From positions 1-14,368 of the forward strand of contig JBBKVT010000473.1 in assembly GCA_037968535.1 (NCBI GenBank): a DNA stretch of 14,368 nt. Direction: 5' to 3'. Both the position numbers and the translations under genes were made by a program. This DNA is from JAHEAO01 sp037968535 (lineage in GTDB: Bacteria; Pseudomonadota; Alphaproteobacteria; Rhodobacterales; Rhodobacteraceae). The notes beneath the pieces were generated by a model that was not told the origin of the DNA, ran no database searches, and saw nothing but the letters and a program-made list of their open reading frames with translations. Of this stretch, positions 7,348-14,368 are shown piece after piece (within the stretch, counting starts at the first letter, position 1; every line of letters begins with the position of its first letter).

Positions 7348-8256
7348 ATGCTTTCAGGCCAGTTGTCCAAAGCCGATTTGCACCTGCTTCATGTCTTCAT
7401 GATCGTGGTGCGACAAAAGGGTTTCTCCGCTGCGCAAGTGGCGCTCAACGTTTCGACCTCTACCATTTCGCGCCAAATATCCGACCTTGAAGCCCGGCTC
7501 GGCTTGCGTCTGTGCCAACGCGGTCGCAGCGGGTTCCAGCTGACCGAAAAAGGCGAGGTTGTGTATCTTGCGGCGCAGCAACTGTTTCAGTCGCTCAGCA
7601 AATTTACCGAAACCGTCAACGGCTCGGTGGGTCCCCTCGTCGGCAATCTGTCTCTGGGCGTGATCGACAACTGGGTGTCCAACGAAAACGCCCCCATCGT
7701 GAGTGCACTGTCGCGATTCATCTCGGCCGCACCGCAAGTCAGCATCGAGCTACATTCAATGGCGCCCGACGACATCGAAGCTGGCGTGCTTAATGGCCGG
7801 ATCGCGGTGGGCGTTGGCGTCTTTCATGTTCACAAGCCCGGCCTGCGCTATGCCGAACTCGGGCGCGAGTTGATCGGACTTTACTGCGGTGTGAGTCATC
7901 CCCTGTTTCACGCGACACGCCCGGACGTTCAGGAAGATCTTCTGCGTCAGGCGACGATGGCCAAGCGCGCCTATCTGAAAGAGGAACGATTTTCGCCGCT
8001 GTCGCGTGGCAGAAATTCCAATGCGACTGCGCATCAGGTAGAAGGCATCGCGCTGCTGATCCTGACCGGGAAATTCATCGGCTATCTTCCGCATTCTTTC
8101 GCAGAGCAATGGCTGAAAAGCGGGCGTATGAAGTCGGTCATGGATGGCCGTTACGATCTGCCCACACCCATCGAGATTGTCACCAAGCGCGGTGCAACCC
8201 TGCCGCCTGCGTGCAAGACCTTCATCCGCTACTTGAAGTCTGGGAGCGCCCCATGA
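7348..8256 (+). CDS. LysR-family transcriptional regulator 1
   Basis: A 302-residue LysR-type regulator. The N-terminal winged helix-turn-helix covers about residues 8-67 (LHLLHVFMIVVRQKGFSAAQ, then STSTISRQISDLEARLG, then FQLTEKGE). It is followed by the linker helix and a periplasmic-binding-protein-like effector domain from about residue 95. The open frame runs back to 7099, well inside hydrolase 1. I chose ATG 7348 because it puts the HTH at the usual distance from the N-terminus; ATG 7288 is an alternative. It is divergent from hydrolase 1, the classical arrangement for a LysR regulator and its target, and the effector is likely the imported compound or a product (inference). It converges with LysR 2, with 54 bp between stops. 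Confidence 0.88.
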   Translation: MLSGQLSKADLHLLHVFMIVVRQKGFSAAQVALNVSTSTISRQISDLEARLGLRLCQRGRSGFQLTEKGEVVYLAAQQLFQSLSKFTETVNGSVGPLVGNLSLGVIDNWVSNENAPIVSALSRFISAAPQVSIELHSMAPDDIEAGVLNGRIAVGVGVFHVHKPGLRYAELGRELIGLYCGVSHPLFHATRPDVQEDLLRQATMAKRAYLKEERFSPLSRGRNSNATAHQVEGIALLILTGKFIGYLPHSFAEQWLKSGRMKSVMDGRYDLPTPIEIVTKRGATLPPACKTFIRYLKSGSAP

Positions 8257-8310
8257 AAGTCGCGGGGAGCCTCGTCATCCCAAGGCAGGCCAATGTCGGT
8301 CGGGAGTTAT

Positions 8311-9198
8311 TCAAATTTTTTCGCCGAGCATTTCGGCCCGTAGCCATCCTCTAAAAGCGTCGGCCGCAGGGTCGCCTGCCTTTTCGTTGGGAACCACCAG
8401 ATGATAAGACCGAAGAGAGCGGATCGCCAGGTCGAACGGGCGCACCAACTGCCCCGTTGCCATCGCTTCGTGGCAGATGAATTCGTCGCCCATCGCAATC
8501 CCCTGTGACGCCAGAGATGCCGCGTAGATCTGATTCATGTCTGAAAAGACCACGCCAGAGCGAGCGCGATCCTCATAGAGACCGGCCAGTCGGAACCACG
8601 ATTGCCAATCGTCGTAATCCGACAGATGCAACAGCCCCGCGCGCAGCACGTCGGCGGGTTCGGACATGCCAATCCGGTTGAGCAGCGCCGGGCTGCAAAG
8701 CGGCGTGAATTCCACCTCTTTGAGCAGTTCGACCTGCATCTCGGGCAGATTGCCCGCCCCAAAGGCGATGAACAGGTCGACGCCGGGCGTGGATACGTCG
8801 TCTAGGCGCCGCGGGGTGACGACATGCAATTCAACGTCCGGGCAGGCATCACGGAAGCGCCCGATCTTTGTGCAAAGCCAAGACGACGCGAACCCCGGCG
8901 TACAGCTGACCGTCAGCGATCCGCTGACCCCGCGCCCGGCATTGCGCGACGCAGAGGCGGTTATCGCGGAAAGCGCACTGCGGATATCCGCAGCATAGGC
9001 CTGCCCCTGCGGGGTCAGTTCGATCCGCGTGCCAATGCGGCTGAACAGGCAAAAGCCGAGATCGCGTTCCAGCAGGCGCAATTGATGGCTGACCGCACTG
9101 CGCGTCAGGTTAAGCTCGTCTGCGGCCCGCCAGACTGTGCCGAGGCGGGCAAAGCTTTCCAGCGCTTTCAGCGCCTGGGTTGACGGAATGCGGGCCAC
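8311..9198 (-). CDS. LysR-family transcriptional regulator 2 (GcvA-like)
   Basis: A 295-residue LysR-type regulator of the GcvA-like subgroup: it opens with IPSTQALKALESFARLGTVW, followed by an HTH with LTRSAVSHQLRLLERDLG and FSRIGTRIELTPQG. The effector domain starts near residue 90 (GSLTVSCTPGFASSWL, typical of this subgroup). The start is GTG 9198, supported by AGGAGG four bases upstream; no ATG fits better. It is divergent from the M20/hydrolase 2 pair with 144 bp between, so it most likely controls that pair. It is only distantly similar to LysR 1, so the two halves of the locus appear to have independent regulators. Confidence 0.92.
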   Translation of the reverse strand: MARIPSTQALKALESFARLGTVWRAADELNLTRSAVSHQLRLLERDLGFCLFSRIGTRIELTPQGQAYAADIRSALSAITASASRNAGRGVSGSLTVSCTPGFASSWLCTKIGRFRDACPDVELHVVTPRRLDDVSTPGVDLFIAFGAGNLPEMQVELLKEVEFTPLCSPALLNRIGMSEPADVLRAGLLHLSDYDDWQSWFRLAGLYEDRARSGVVFSDMNQIYAASLASQGIAMGDEFICHEAMATGQLVRPFDLAIRSLRSYHLVVPNEKAGDPAADAFRGWLRAEMLGEKI

Positions 9199-9250
9199 CG
9201 GTCCTCCTATCTTTGCAGCGAGAATTGCCCGAAACTACGGTCTGATCCAG

Positions 9251-9288
9251 CCTTTCCGTGAAAATCGTTTGCCGATGCCACGAAAAGG
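9251..9288. promoter_or_regulatory. Inverted repeat between LysR 2 and the M20 gene, candidate operator
   Basis: CCTTTCCGTG (9251-9260) and CACGAAAAGG (9279-9288) form 10-bp arms with one mismatch and an 18-bp spacer. A second, interleaved symmetry is GTGAAA (9258-9263) with TTTCAC (9289-9294). They sit in the 144-bp divergent region, where LysR 2 is expected to bind. I found no convincing -35/-10 pair for either gene here. Confidence 0.45.
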
Positions 9289-9342
9289 TTTCACTTTTTG
9301 AGTGCACCGAGTCGCATGTAATTCTGGGGCAAGGAGAATTAT

Positions 9343-10944
9343 ATGCCGCTGTCCGCCGCCCAGTCGTTTGCCATCAGCCATGTCGACGCCAGCGCGCCCA
9401 CCTTGTCTGACTGGACTGCCCGGATTTTCGACTACGGAGAGACTGCTTGGCGCGAGTACCGCTCTGCCGCCTGGTATGTTGAAACCCTTCGCGGCGAAGG
9501 CTTTGCCGTGGAAGAAGGTTCGGGCGGCATGCCGACCGCTTTTTGCGCCGAATGGACGAATGACTCAGGCAAGGGCGCAGGCGAGCCACCGGTGATCGGG
9601 ATGTATGCCGAGTATGACGCAGTGCCGGGCAACTGTCAGGCAGCGCTTCCCCGTCGTGCCCCGCGCGCTGGTCTTGGCTATGCGGCGGGTGGGCATACCG
9701 ATCCGCATTCCGGTCTTGGGATCGCTGGGCTCGGTGGGCTGTTGGCAACCAAGGCCGCGATGAAGCGGCACGGCATCCACGGCGGGCTTAGATTTACCGG
9801 TGAACCGGCCGAAAAGGTTCGCGGGTCAAAGCCGATCCATGCCGCCAAGGGCTATTACGACGGGTTGGCGGCGATGCTGTCGTTTCATCCGTTCTACATG
9901 TTGCCGATGTGCAACACCGTGCGGCTCGACACGCATTGCGGCGCGGCCTATTCGATGATTTGTCGGTTTGTCTGCGATGCGCCGGAAACCTGGGGCGTGC
10001 ATGACGGCGCGCCAATTCCACAGTCGCATTCCGCGGTGCGCGCGCCCGGCGCCAATGATGCGCTGATGACGATGTACCAATCGTCGAAGGCGCTGCGCGA
10101 TGCAATGCTGCCGCACCAAGGCGGCTGGTCGATTTCAGAAGCGATCCTGACCGCAGGCCAGGCCACGGCGGACAATCTGCCTGCTGGTCTGGCCGAAGTG
10201 CAGTATATGATCCGTGTACCGACGATCGCGATGGCGGATCAGGTCACAGCGGCGCTGGACCGCAACGCGACCGCCGCCGCCGCGATGACCGGGTGCCGGT
10301 ATGAGCGGCATTGGGTCTGCAAATCGCGCCCCGGGCTGGCCAATCACGCGATGACTACAACGGTCTGGCAGGCCATGCAGGCGGTTGGCGCACCGGTATG
10401 GGATACCGCAGCCAAAGTCGTGGCACGTCAGATTCAGTCGGAGCTTGGCATGGAACCCATGCCCGAGCCCTTCATCGACGAGTTGAGCCGCCTGATCGAT
10501 CCGCAAGAGGCGGAAGCGATCATGCGCCGCGATTTGCCGCCTTCGCAGTTGAATTCCACCTCGGATGACTACACCGACATGACTTGGCATGCGCCAACCG
10601 CGCGGTTCTACATCGCCCGCCCCGCATTGAAGGCTGCGGCCGGACAGGCCCATCCTGCTTGGGTGATGAACGCCTTGGGCGGCATAGCGGCCACGATAGA
10701 TCCGATGGTGCAGACAGCAGCAAAGGTCCTGGCGCTCTCGGCCCTGCGCCTGTTGGAAGACCCAGCCGCGCGCGATGCCGCGATGGCAGAGTTCAAACAG
10801 CGCACCGGCGGCGGAGTTGGCGGTTCGGCTTGGACGGCGCCACTCTGCGATTACCCACCGCCCATTCATTTTCGCTGGCCGGAATATGTCACAACCCCGC
10901 GCGGGCGCGATTGGTGGATACCATCCACCCTGCCCGATGTCTGA
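9343..10944 (+). CDS. M20-family amidohydrolase (AbgB-like)
   Basis: A 533-residue cytoplasmic metal-dependent amidohydrolase of the M20 (peptidase M20/AbgB-like) group, expected to split an amide or ureido bond. Visible signatures: an N-terminal FDYGETAWREYRSA helix (about 29-42), GMYAEYDAVPG with Asp92, GHTDPHSGLG with His118 and His122, and FTGEPAEK (151-158) at the place of the usual PAEE. SFHPFYM contains His182. The stretch STSDDYTDMTWHAPT (starting near residue 405) matches the typical C-terminal ST-D-DVSW-PT block. It lacks a signal peptide. ATG 9343 has AAGGAG six bases upstream. It is followed 17 bp later by hydrolase 2, forming a two-gene operon. The Glu-to-Lys change in PAEE is odd and could be subfamily-specific. 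The substrate is unknown; a guanidino or ureido conjugate is inferred from context. Confidence 0.87.
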   Translation: MPLSAAQSFAISHVDASAPTLSDWTARIFDYGETAWREYRSAAWYVETLRGEGFAVEEGSGGMPTAFCAEWTNDSGKGAGEPPVIGMYAEYDAVPGNCQAALPRRAPRAGLGYAAGGHTDPHSGLGIAGLGGLLATKAAMKRHGIHGGLRFTGEPAEKVRGSKPIHAAKGYYDGLAAMLSFHPFYMLPMCNTVRLDTHCGAAYSMICRFVCDAPETWGVHDGAPIPQSHSAVRAPGANDALMTMYQSSKALRDAMLPHQGGWSISEAILTAGQATADNLPAGLAEVQYMIRVPTIAMADQVTAALDRNATAAAAMTGCRYERHWVCKSRPGLANHAMTTTVWQAMQAVGAPVWDTAAKVVARQIQSELGMEPMPEPFIDELSRLIDPQEAEAIMRRDLPPSQLNSTSDDYTDMTWHAPTARFYIARPALKAAAGQAHPAWVMNALGGIAATIDPMVQTAAKVLALSALRLLEDPAARDAAMAEFKQRTGGGVGGSAWTAPLCDYPPPIHFRWPEYVTTPRGRDWWIPSTLPDV

Positions 10945-10961
10945 AACAGGAGAAGTTTGGA

Positions 10962-11891
10962 ATGCAGACCTATCGACACGGCTCGGAACCGTTCAGCCTG
11001 CAACGCCGCAACCTTAAGGGCGGCACCAAGCCGCTGGAGGGATGGGGCTTTCGCAACGAAACCGATCCACTGACTGATGTCTTGCTAGGATCACCAGCAC
11101 ACCTACGGCATCTGTCCACCTCGTCACTGTCGCGCAAGTACCTACGCGAGGCCCCCTGCAACGTGCAGGTCGGGCAGGCGCAGCATGCCGAACTGGTATC
11201 GGCTTATGAACATTTCGGGGTGAAGGTGCATATGCACGCGCCCACGCCAGAGCTGCCAATGCAGGTTTACGCCCGTGATAGCTCTGTGATGACGCCCTAT
11301 GGCGCGATCATCACCGCGATGGCGAACTGGTGGAGGCGCGGCGAGAATTACGCGGCCATCCGCACCTATGAAAAGCTTGGTATCCCGATCTACGATATGG
11401 TAACCGCGGGCACCTTCGAGGGCGGCGATTTCAACGTGATCGAGGAAGGCTGCGTGCTGATCGGCTGCGGCGGCGCACGCACCCAAGAAGAAGGCGCGAG
11501 GCAGGTGCAAAGCTGGTTCGAGGCCGAAGGCTGGGAAACCCGGCTGGCCTTCATCGACGAATACTATGTGCATATCGACCTGATGGTAGTGCCGATCGCC
11601 CCGAAGCTGACCGCCGTCTGTCTGGACTCCACCGAACCGGGCATCGTCGACTGGCTCAAGGGTAAAGGCCACGAGATCATTGACGTTCCGTTCCGGGACA
11701 CTATGGCGCTGGGTTGCAACTTCATGTCGCTGGGGCAGGACCGGGTTATTGCGCCGACAATTTCGTCGAACTTGATCGGGCAGTTGAGGGCACGCGGTTT
11801 CGAAGTGGCGGCTATCGATATGTCGGAGATCTCGAAAACTGGCGGGGGCATTCACTGCATGGCGCAGGCGCTTAAACGCGAAGCGGCGTGA
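10962..11891 (+). CDS. Guanidino-group hydrolase 2 (ADI/DDAH superfamily)
   Basis: A 309-residue paralogue of the enzyme at 6341-7237, similar along its whole length: TDPLTDVLLGSP, AQHAELVSAYE, YARDSSVMTPYG, TFEGGDFNVI, YVHID and TGGGIHCMAQALKRE. Catalytic residues by family comparison: Asp106 in ARD, Glu153 and Asp156 in EGGD, His204 and Asp206 in HID, and nucleophile Cys299. The start ATG 10962 has AGGAG nine bases upstream; the frame is open further back, but that overlaps the M20 gene and is not coding. It is co-transcribed with the M20 gene and probably acts on its substrate or product. A deimination step giving a ureido product and ammonia is the likeliest chemistry; amidine transfer is possible. 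The exact substrate is not known. Confidence 0.9.
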   Translation: MQTYRHGSEPFSLQRRNLKGGTKPLEGWGFRNETDPLTDVLLGSPAHLRHLSTSSLSRKYLREAPCNVQVGQAQHAELVSAYEHFGVKVHMHAPTPELPMQVYARDSSVMTPYGAIITAMANWWRRGENYAAIRTYEKLGIPIYDMVTAGTFEGGDFNVIEEGCVLIGCGGARTQEEGARQVQSWFEAEGWETRLAFIDEYYVHIDLMVVPIAPKLTAVCLDSTEPGIVDWLKGKGHEIIDVPFRDTMALGCNFMSLGQDRVIAPTISSNLIGQLRARGFEVAAIDMSEISKTGGGIHCMAQALKREAA

Positions 11892-12221
11892 GCTTGATTG
11901 CCGATTTGAAGGTGGCACCGGGGCCTGACGACGTTCTGTCGGGCGCCGATGTTCCCGGTCGCGCCGAGTCGAAAGCGAGCGAAGTGGGGCGGAGGCTGCG
12001 CCGTGATAATTCAGGTCGAAGGAAAACACCATTAGGCTCTCGGCCAATATTTGCCGCGCGGAACTGAATTATCCCAGCACCCCCAAGCGGAACTTGGAGC
12101 AATGGCAAGACAACCGAATGAATGGCCACGCCAGACCTTGCAACATCAAACCCCAGCATAGTAGTTCGCTGAGTGTGTTGCCGCGATCAGTCGAATCCAC
12201 CGCATCCGTTGGAAGTTGTCG
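11892..12221. other. Gene-free stretch of about 330 bp
   Basis: No reading frame here is convincing. The minus-strand frames that cross it are continuations of frames antisense to hydrolase 2. No clear terminator follows the hydrolase 2 stop. The stretch contains the inverted repeat listed at 12005-12073. Composition shifts within it from the GC-rich catabolic block to the lower-GC acyltransferase region. GGAA at 12211-12214, about eight bases before ATG 12222, is the likely ribosome site of the next gene. Confidence 0.6.
12005..12073. repeat. 69-bp inverted-repeat structure with an internal palindrome
   Basis: GATAATTCAG (12005-12014) and CTGAATTATC (12064-12073) are perfect 10-bp inverted arms; two more bases match after a single mismatch. 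An internal near-palindrome, GGCCAATATTTGCC (12042-12055), lies between them. It could be the paired ends of a tiny mobile element, a recombination site or a hairpin. I do not recognise the end sequence as a named element, and I saw no target-site duplication. Confidence 0.5.
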
Positions 12222-13694
12222 ATGAAGTTCCGCCCAGATATTGACGGCCTGCGGACAATTGCCGTTGTTCCTGTGGTTATTTATCATGCTGGGCTTGGTC
12301 TTCCAGGGGGTTTTGTCGGTGTTGATGTCTTCTTTGTCATATCGGGATTTCTGATAACAACAATACTGTACGAGGACATTGAAGCAGGCAGTTTCTCGAT
12401 CTTAAATTTCTATGAGCGGCGCGCCCGCCGTATTTTCCCTGCACTCTTCACAATGATTTTTGCGACGATGTGCGTGTCATTGATCATCCTGATCCCTAGC
12501 GACCTTGAGAGCTTTTCGAAAAGCGCAATTTCTGCGACCACTTTCGTTGCAAATGTCTGGTTCTACGCTCAAGAGGGCTATTTCGCTGAAGCGTCAGAAC
12601 TCAAACCGCTCTTACACACTTGGTCATTGGGTGTGGAAGAACAGTTCTATGTTCTATTTCCCATACTGCTTTGGGCACTTTATAAAGTGTTTGCCCCCAA
12701 ATACTTGCTGTGGGTTTTAGGTTCTCTCGTGGCTATGTCGCTCGCGTTTGCAGAGCTTTCAGTCCATTCCAATCCCACCGCAGCCTTCTATCTGGCCCAC
12801 CTTCGGGCTTGGGAACTGTTGCTCGGTTCTATCTTGGCGATAGCGATGGTGCGCGGCTGGACCCTGCCTAACGACCGAACATTCATATCGGCCGCCGCGT
12901 TCCTCGGTCTTATGCTAATTGTCATCCCTGTTTTTACCTTTGGTCCTGAAACTCCGTTCCCTGGCCTCACCGCGCTCTTTCCGGTGTTTGGCTCGCTGCT
13001 TCTCATCGCAACCGGTAGGCATCCGTCTTCCTTGGTTGCGCGCGCGTTGGGAACAGCACCGCTGGTTTTTGTGGGGCAGCTTTCCTATTCACTTTACTTG
13101 TGGCACTGGCCCGTCATTGTTTTTGTCTATTACACGAATGGTGAGGACCTGAGCCCCGCACAAGGTGCAATATGCGTCGCTATTGCTTTTGTTCTGTCCT
13201 ATCTTTCTTGGCGTTTTATTGAACAGCCCACGCGCAATCGCGCCTTTCTCCCGCGCCAAAAGGTTTTTGTATTCTCGCTTTCTGTCGTGCTTGTTATCGT
13301 TGGCGCAAACACTTTGACGACCATGTCAGATGGTTTTCCTGCCCGCGTCCCAGACAGATTGAACACATTGAATGCGATGCTGGTATCGTCTGACTTCTTG
13401 CACAACCGTCGCGATTGCCATTTGGTGACCGTCAAGCGTGTTCGAAGAAACGATATCTGCCGACTTGGGGATCTCGCAGCCACCCCTCACTTTGCGCTTG
13501 TCGGCGATAGCCACGCTGACGCCGTAAGCCCTGCAATCTTTGCCGCGGCAGAAAAGCTCGGTATGTCGGGATATCAATTTACCAGCCCGGCTTCCGCCCT
13601 CTCATTGGCGTCTTCCGCAATGGCAGCGCCCGCGAGCACAAACTTGCTACTGCTCTTGTCAAATTCGTCACCGCGCATCCAGAGATTTCCGTGA
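12222..13694 (+). CDS. OafA-like acyltransferase 3 family protein, N-terminal part (frameshifted)
   Basis: A membrane O-acyltransferase that modifies cell-surface polysaccharides in family members. It opens with FRPDIDGLRTIAVVPVVIYH (catalytic-type His22), GFVGVDVFFVISGFLI (31-46) and FYERRARRIFP (63-73), then about ten hydrophobic segments to about residue 375, all standard for acyltransferase 3. A periplasmic SGNH domain starts with ALVGDSHAD, nucleophile Ser430. After GYQFTSP (near 455) the frame loses similarity to the family and stops at 13694, while the rest of the SGNH domain continues in another frame. One added C at 13586-13588 would give a normal 662-residue protein ending at 14209. 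ATG 12222 is preferred to TTG 12216 because GGAA lies about eight bases upstream. The gene stands alone, and its composition differs from the upstream catabolic block. Confidence 0.88.
   Translation: MKFRPDIDGLRTIAVVPVVIYHAGLGLPGGFVGVDVFFVISGFLITTILYEDIEAGSFSILNFYERRARRIFPALFTMIFATMCVSLIILIPSDLESFSKSAISATTFVANVWFYAQEGYFAEASELKPLLHTWSLGVEEQFYVLFPILLWALYKVFAPKYLLWVLGSLVAMSLAFAELSVHSNPTAAFYLAHLRAWELLLGSILAIAMVRGWTLPNDRTFISAAAFLGLMLIVIPVFTFGPETPFPGLTALFPVFGSLLLIATGRHPSSLVARALGTAPLVFVGQLSYSLYLWHWPVIVFVYYTNGEDLSPAQGAICVAIAFVLSYLSWRFIEQPTRNRAFLPRQKVFVFSLSVVLVIVGANTLTTMSDGFPARVPDRLNTLNAMLVSSDFLHNRRDCHLVTVKRVRRNDICRLGDLAATPHFALVGDSHADAVSPAIFAAAEKLGMSGYQFTSPASALSLASSAMAAPASTNLLLLLSNSSPRIQRFP
13586..13588 (+). 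other. Apparent one-base deletion (frameshift site)
   Basis: The frame upstream reads GYQFTSPA; the frame shifted by one base reads PGFRPLIGVFRNGS and continues to 14209 without a stop. Joining them at the CCC run with one extra C gives TSPGFRPLIGVFRNG, which looks like a continuous SGNH domain. The run has only three bases, so a homopolymer read error is not the obvious explanation. The exact position is uncertain by a few codons. Confidence 0.7.
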
Positions 13695-14209
13695 TTTTCA
13701 TCACTGGATACTGGCAACACGCGATGACCGGCTATACTTACAAGCGCGAAGGCGACTTGTGGACTGATGATGGCTATGATGGTTCTGGCAGCGCGTACAA
13801 CAAAATCGCCACCGAAAATGGCCTTCGCAGGCTTTCCGAAGCCATGCCGAATACTCAGTTCGTGCTGCTTGACGATGTTCCCAGCGGACCTGATTTGCAT
13901 TTGCTATCCCAACTGCGCCGGCTGAGATTCGTCCCGGAAATCAAGCTTGGAATGGCTCGCTCTGAAGCGGATATTCAACGCGCAACTTATGATCCCATCC
14001 TTAACAAAATTGCAAACGCCAGCGGCAACATCTCTTATGAACGGTTCTTTGCTGATATATGCGGAGCAACCCTCTGTCCCCTCATGGACGGCGAAGAACT
14101 TTTATTCCAGGATGGCGACCACCTCAGTTGGACTGGAGCTCTGCGCCTGACGGATAAGGCCGAGGAGCTGCTATCAACTTATTTAGTCGTTCAGATCGAC
14201 CGAAGATAA
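13691..14209 (+). CDS. C-terminal part of the OafA-like protein's SGNH domain (out of frame)
   Basis: This frame carries the remainder of the acyltransferase gene starting at 12222. It is open upstream of the nominal GTG at 13691, back to about 13572, and the upstream residues (FRPLIGVFRNGS, KLATALVKFVTAHPEISV) are coding-like, so 13691 is not a real start. The frame ends with FQDGDHLSWTGA, which carries the Asp and His (codons at 14111 and 14120) that complete the SGNH catalytic site with Ser430 of the first part. It has no ribosome site of its own. Alone it would be non-functional; the gene is a recent pseudogene, a phase-variable gene or a sequencing artefact. Confidence 0.75.
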   Translation: MIFITGYWQHAMTGYTYKREGDLWTDDGYDGSGSAYNKIATENGLRRLSEAMPNTQFVLLDDVPSGPDLHLLSQLRRLRFVPEIKLGMARSEADIQRATYDPILNKIANASGNISYERFFADICGATLCPLMDGEELLFQDGDHLSWTGALRLTDKAEELLSTYLVVQIDRR

Positions 14210-14368
14210 GCATTCAGAACGGGAAAGCCGCTGCAGCTCGCTCTTTGACAGCGTGGGGTATGCAGATGTCATCGATCGGTCAGGTCATCACGTCTGGTTC
14301 GGTTCGACCGGTTAGCGTGACGATCTGGCTGATTTCCGCAGCGGCATTGCGAACATTTGACAGCGTTT
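14210..14368. other. Right-edge region without a recognised gene; 11-bp direct repeat
   Basis: TTTGACAGCGT occurs twice, at 14244-14254 and 14356-14366, each containing TTGACA, but no matching -10 box was found. On the minus strand a frame is open from the right edge to TGA 14282-14280 (28 codons, containing NAAAEISQIV). On the plus strand a frame is open from ATG 14260 to the edge. Neither is long enough to identify. Confidence 0.35.

Noticed and set aside
7254..9293. GGTTTCA shared by the two LysR intergenic regions (7254-7260 and 9287-9293) as a common operator
   Set aside because: A seven-base match between two short regions can occur by chance, and the surrounding symmetries differ.
10135..10869. 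244-codon minus-strand open frame inside the M20 gene
   Set aside because: It is a shadow of a high-GC coding sequence. The plus strand carries clear M20 motifs.
11142..12047. 301-codon minus-strand open frame opposite hydrolase 2
   Set aside because: Its composition is Arg/Pro/His-rich and it mirrors the well-supported hydrolase 2 gene. The stretch past 11891 has no homology that I recognise.
14280..14366. Minus-strand edge frame as the remnant of a chemotaxis receptor
   Set aside because: NAAAEISQIV is reminiscent of the receptor signalling region, but 28 codons ending in an early stop are too little to support it.

Overview
The window looks like a chromosomal segment of an alphaproteobacterium, most like the Rhodobacterales (Roseobacter-type). 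The inference rests on the GC-rich codon use of the central block, Tat-type export signals, a PotABCD-style ABC importer, and a LysR-controlled catabolic gene set. No rRNA or marker gene fixes the taxon. No tRNA, rRNA, CRISPR array or intact insertion sequence was seen.

Layout. (1) 1-2095, plus strand: the 3' part of an unrecognised gene, tightly coupled to a Tat-exported alpha/beta hydrolase. (2) 2104-7237, minus strand: an operon read right to left. It holds a guanidino-group hydrolase (arginine deiminase/DDAH superfamily), an ABC ATPase, a Tat-exported periplasmic binding protein and two permeases. It ends in a 52-codon stump of a thiamine-diphosphate (TPP) decarboxylase, cut off where segment 1 begins. 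(3) 7348-9198: two convergent LysR regulators, one divergent from the minus-strand operon and one divergent from segment 4. (4) 9343-11891, plus strand: an M20-type amidohydrolase followed 17 bp later by a second guanidino-group hydrolase, a paralogue of the first. (5) 11892-12221: a gene-free stretch with a 69-bp inverted-repeat structure. (6) 12222-14209, plus strand: an OafA-like membrane acyltransferase with a C-terminal SGNH domain, split by a one-base frameshift. (7) 14210-14368: no recognisable gene.

How the genes work together (inference). The 2.1-11.9 kb block reads as a guanidino-compound uptake and catabolism locus. A polyamine-type importer brings in a cationic substrate. Two deiminase-superfamily enzymes act on guanidino (or amidino) groups, an M20 enzyme cleaves an amide or ureido bond, and two LysR regulators control the two divergent halves. 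The lost TPP gene resembles 5-guanidino-2-oxopentanoate decarboxylases of the arginine transaminase pathway, which independently points to arginine-like chemistry. The substrate itself cannot be read from the sequence.

The segments left and right of this block look lower in GC by eye, and the left one begins exactly where the TPP gene is truncated. The catabolic block therefore appears to be bounded by at least one rearrangement junction.
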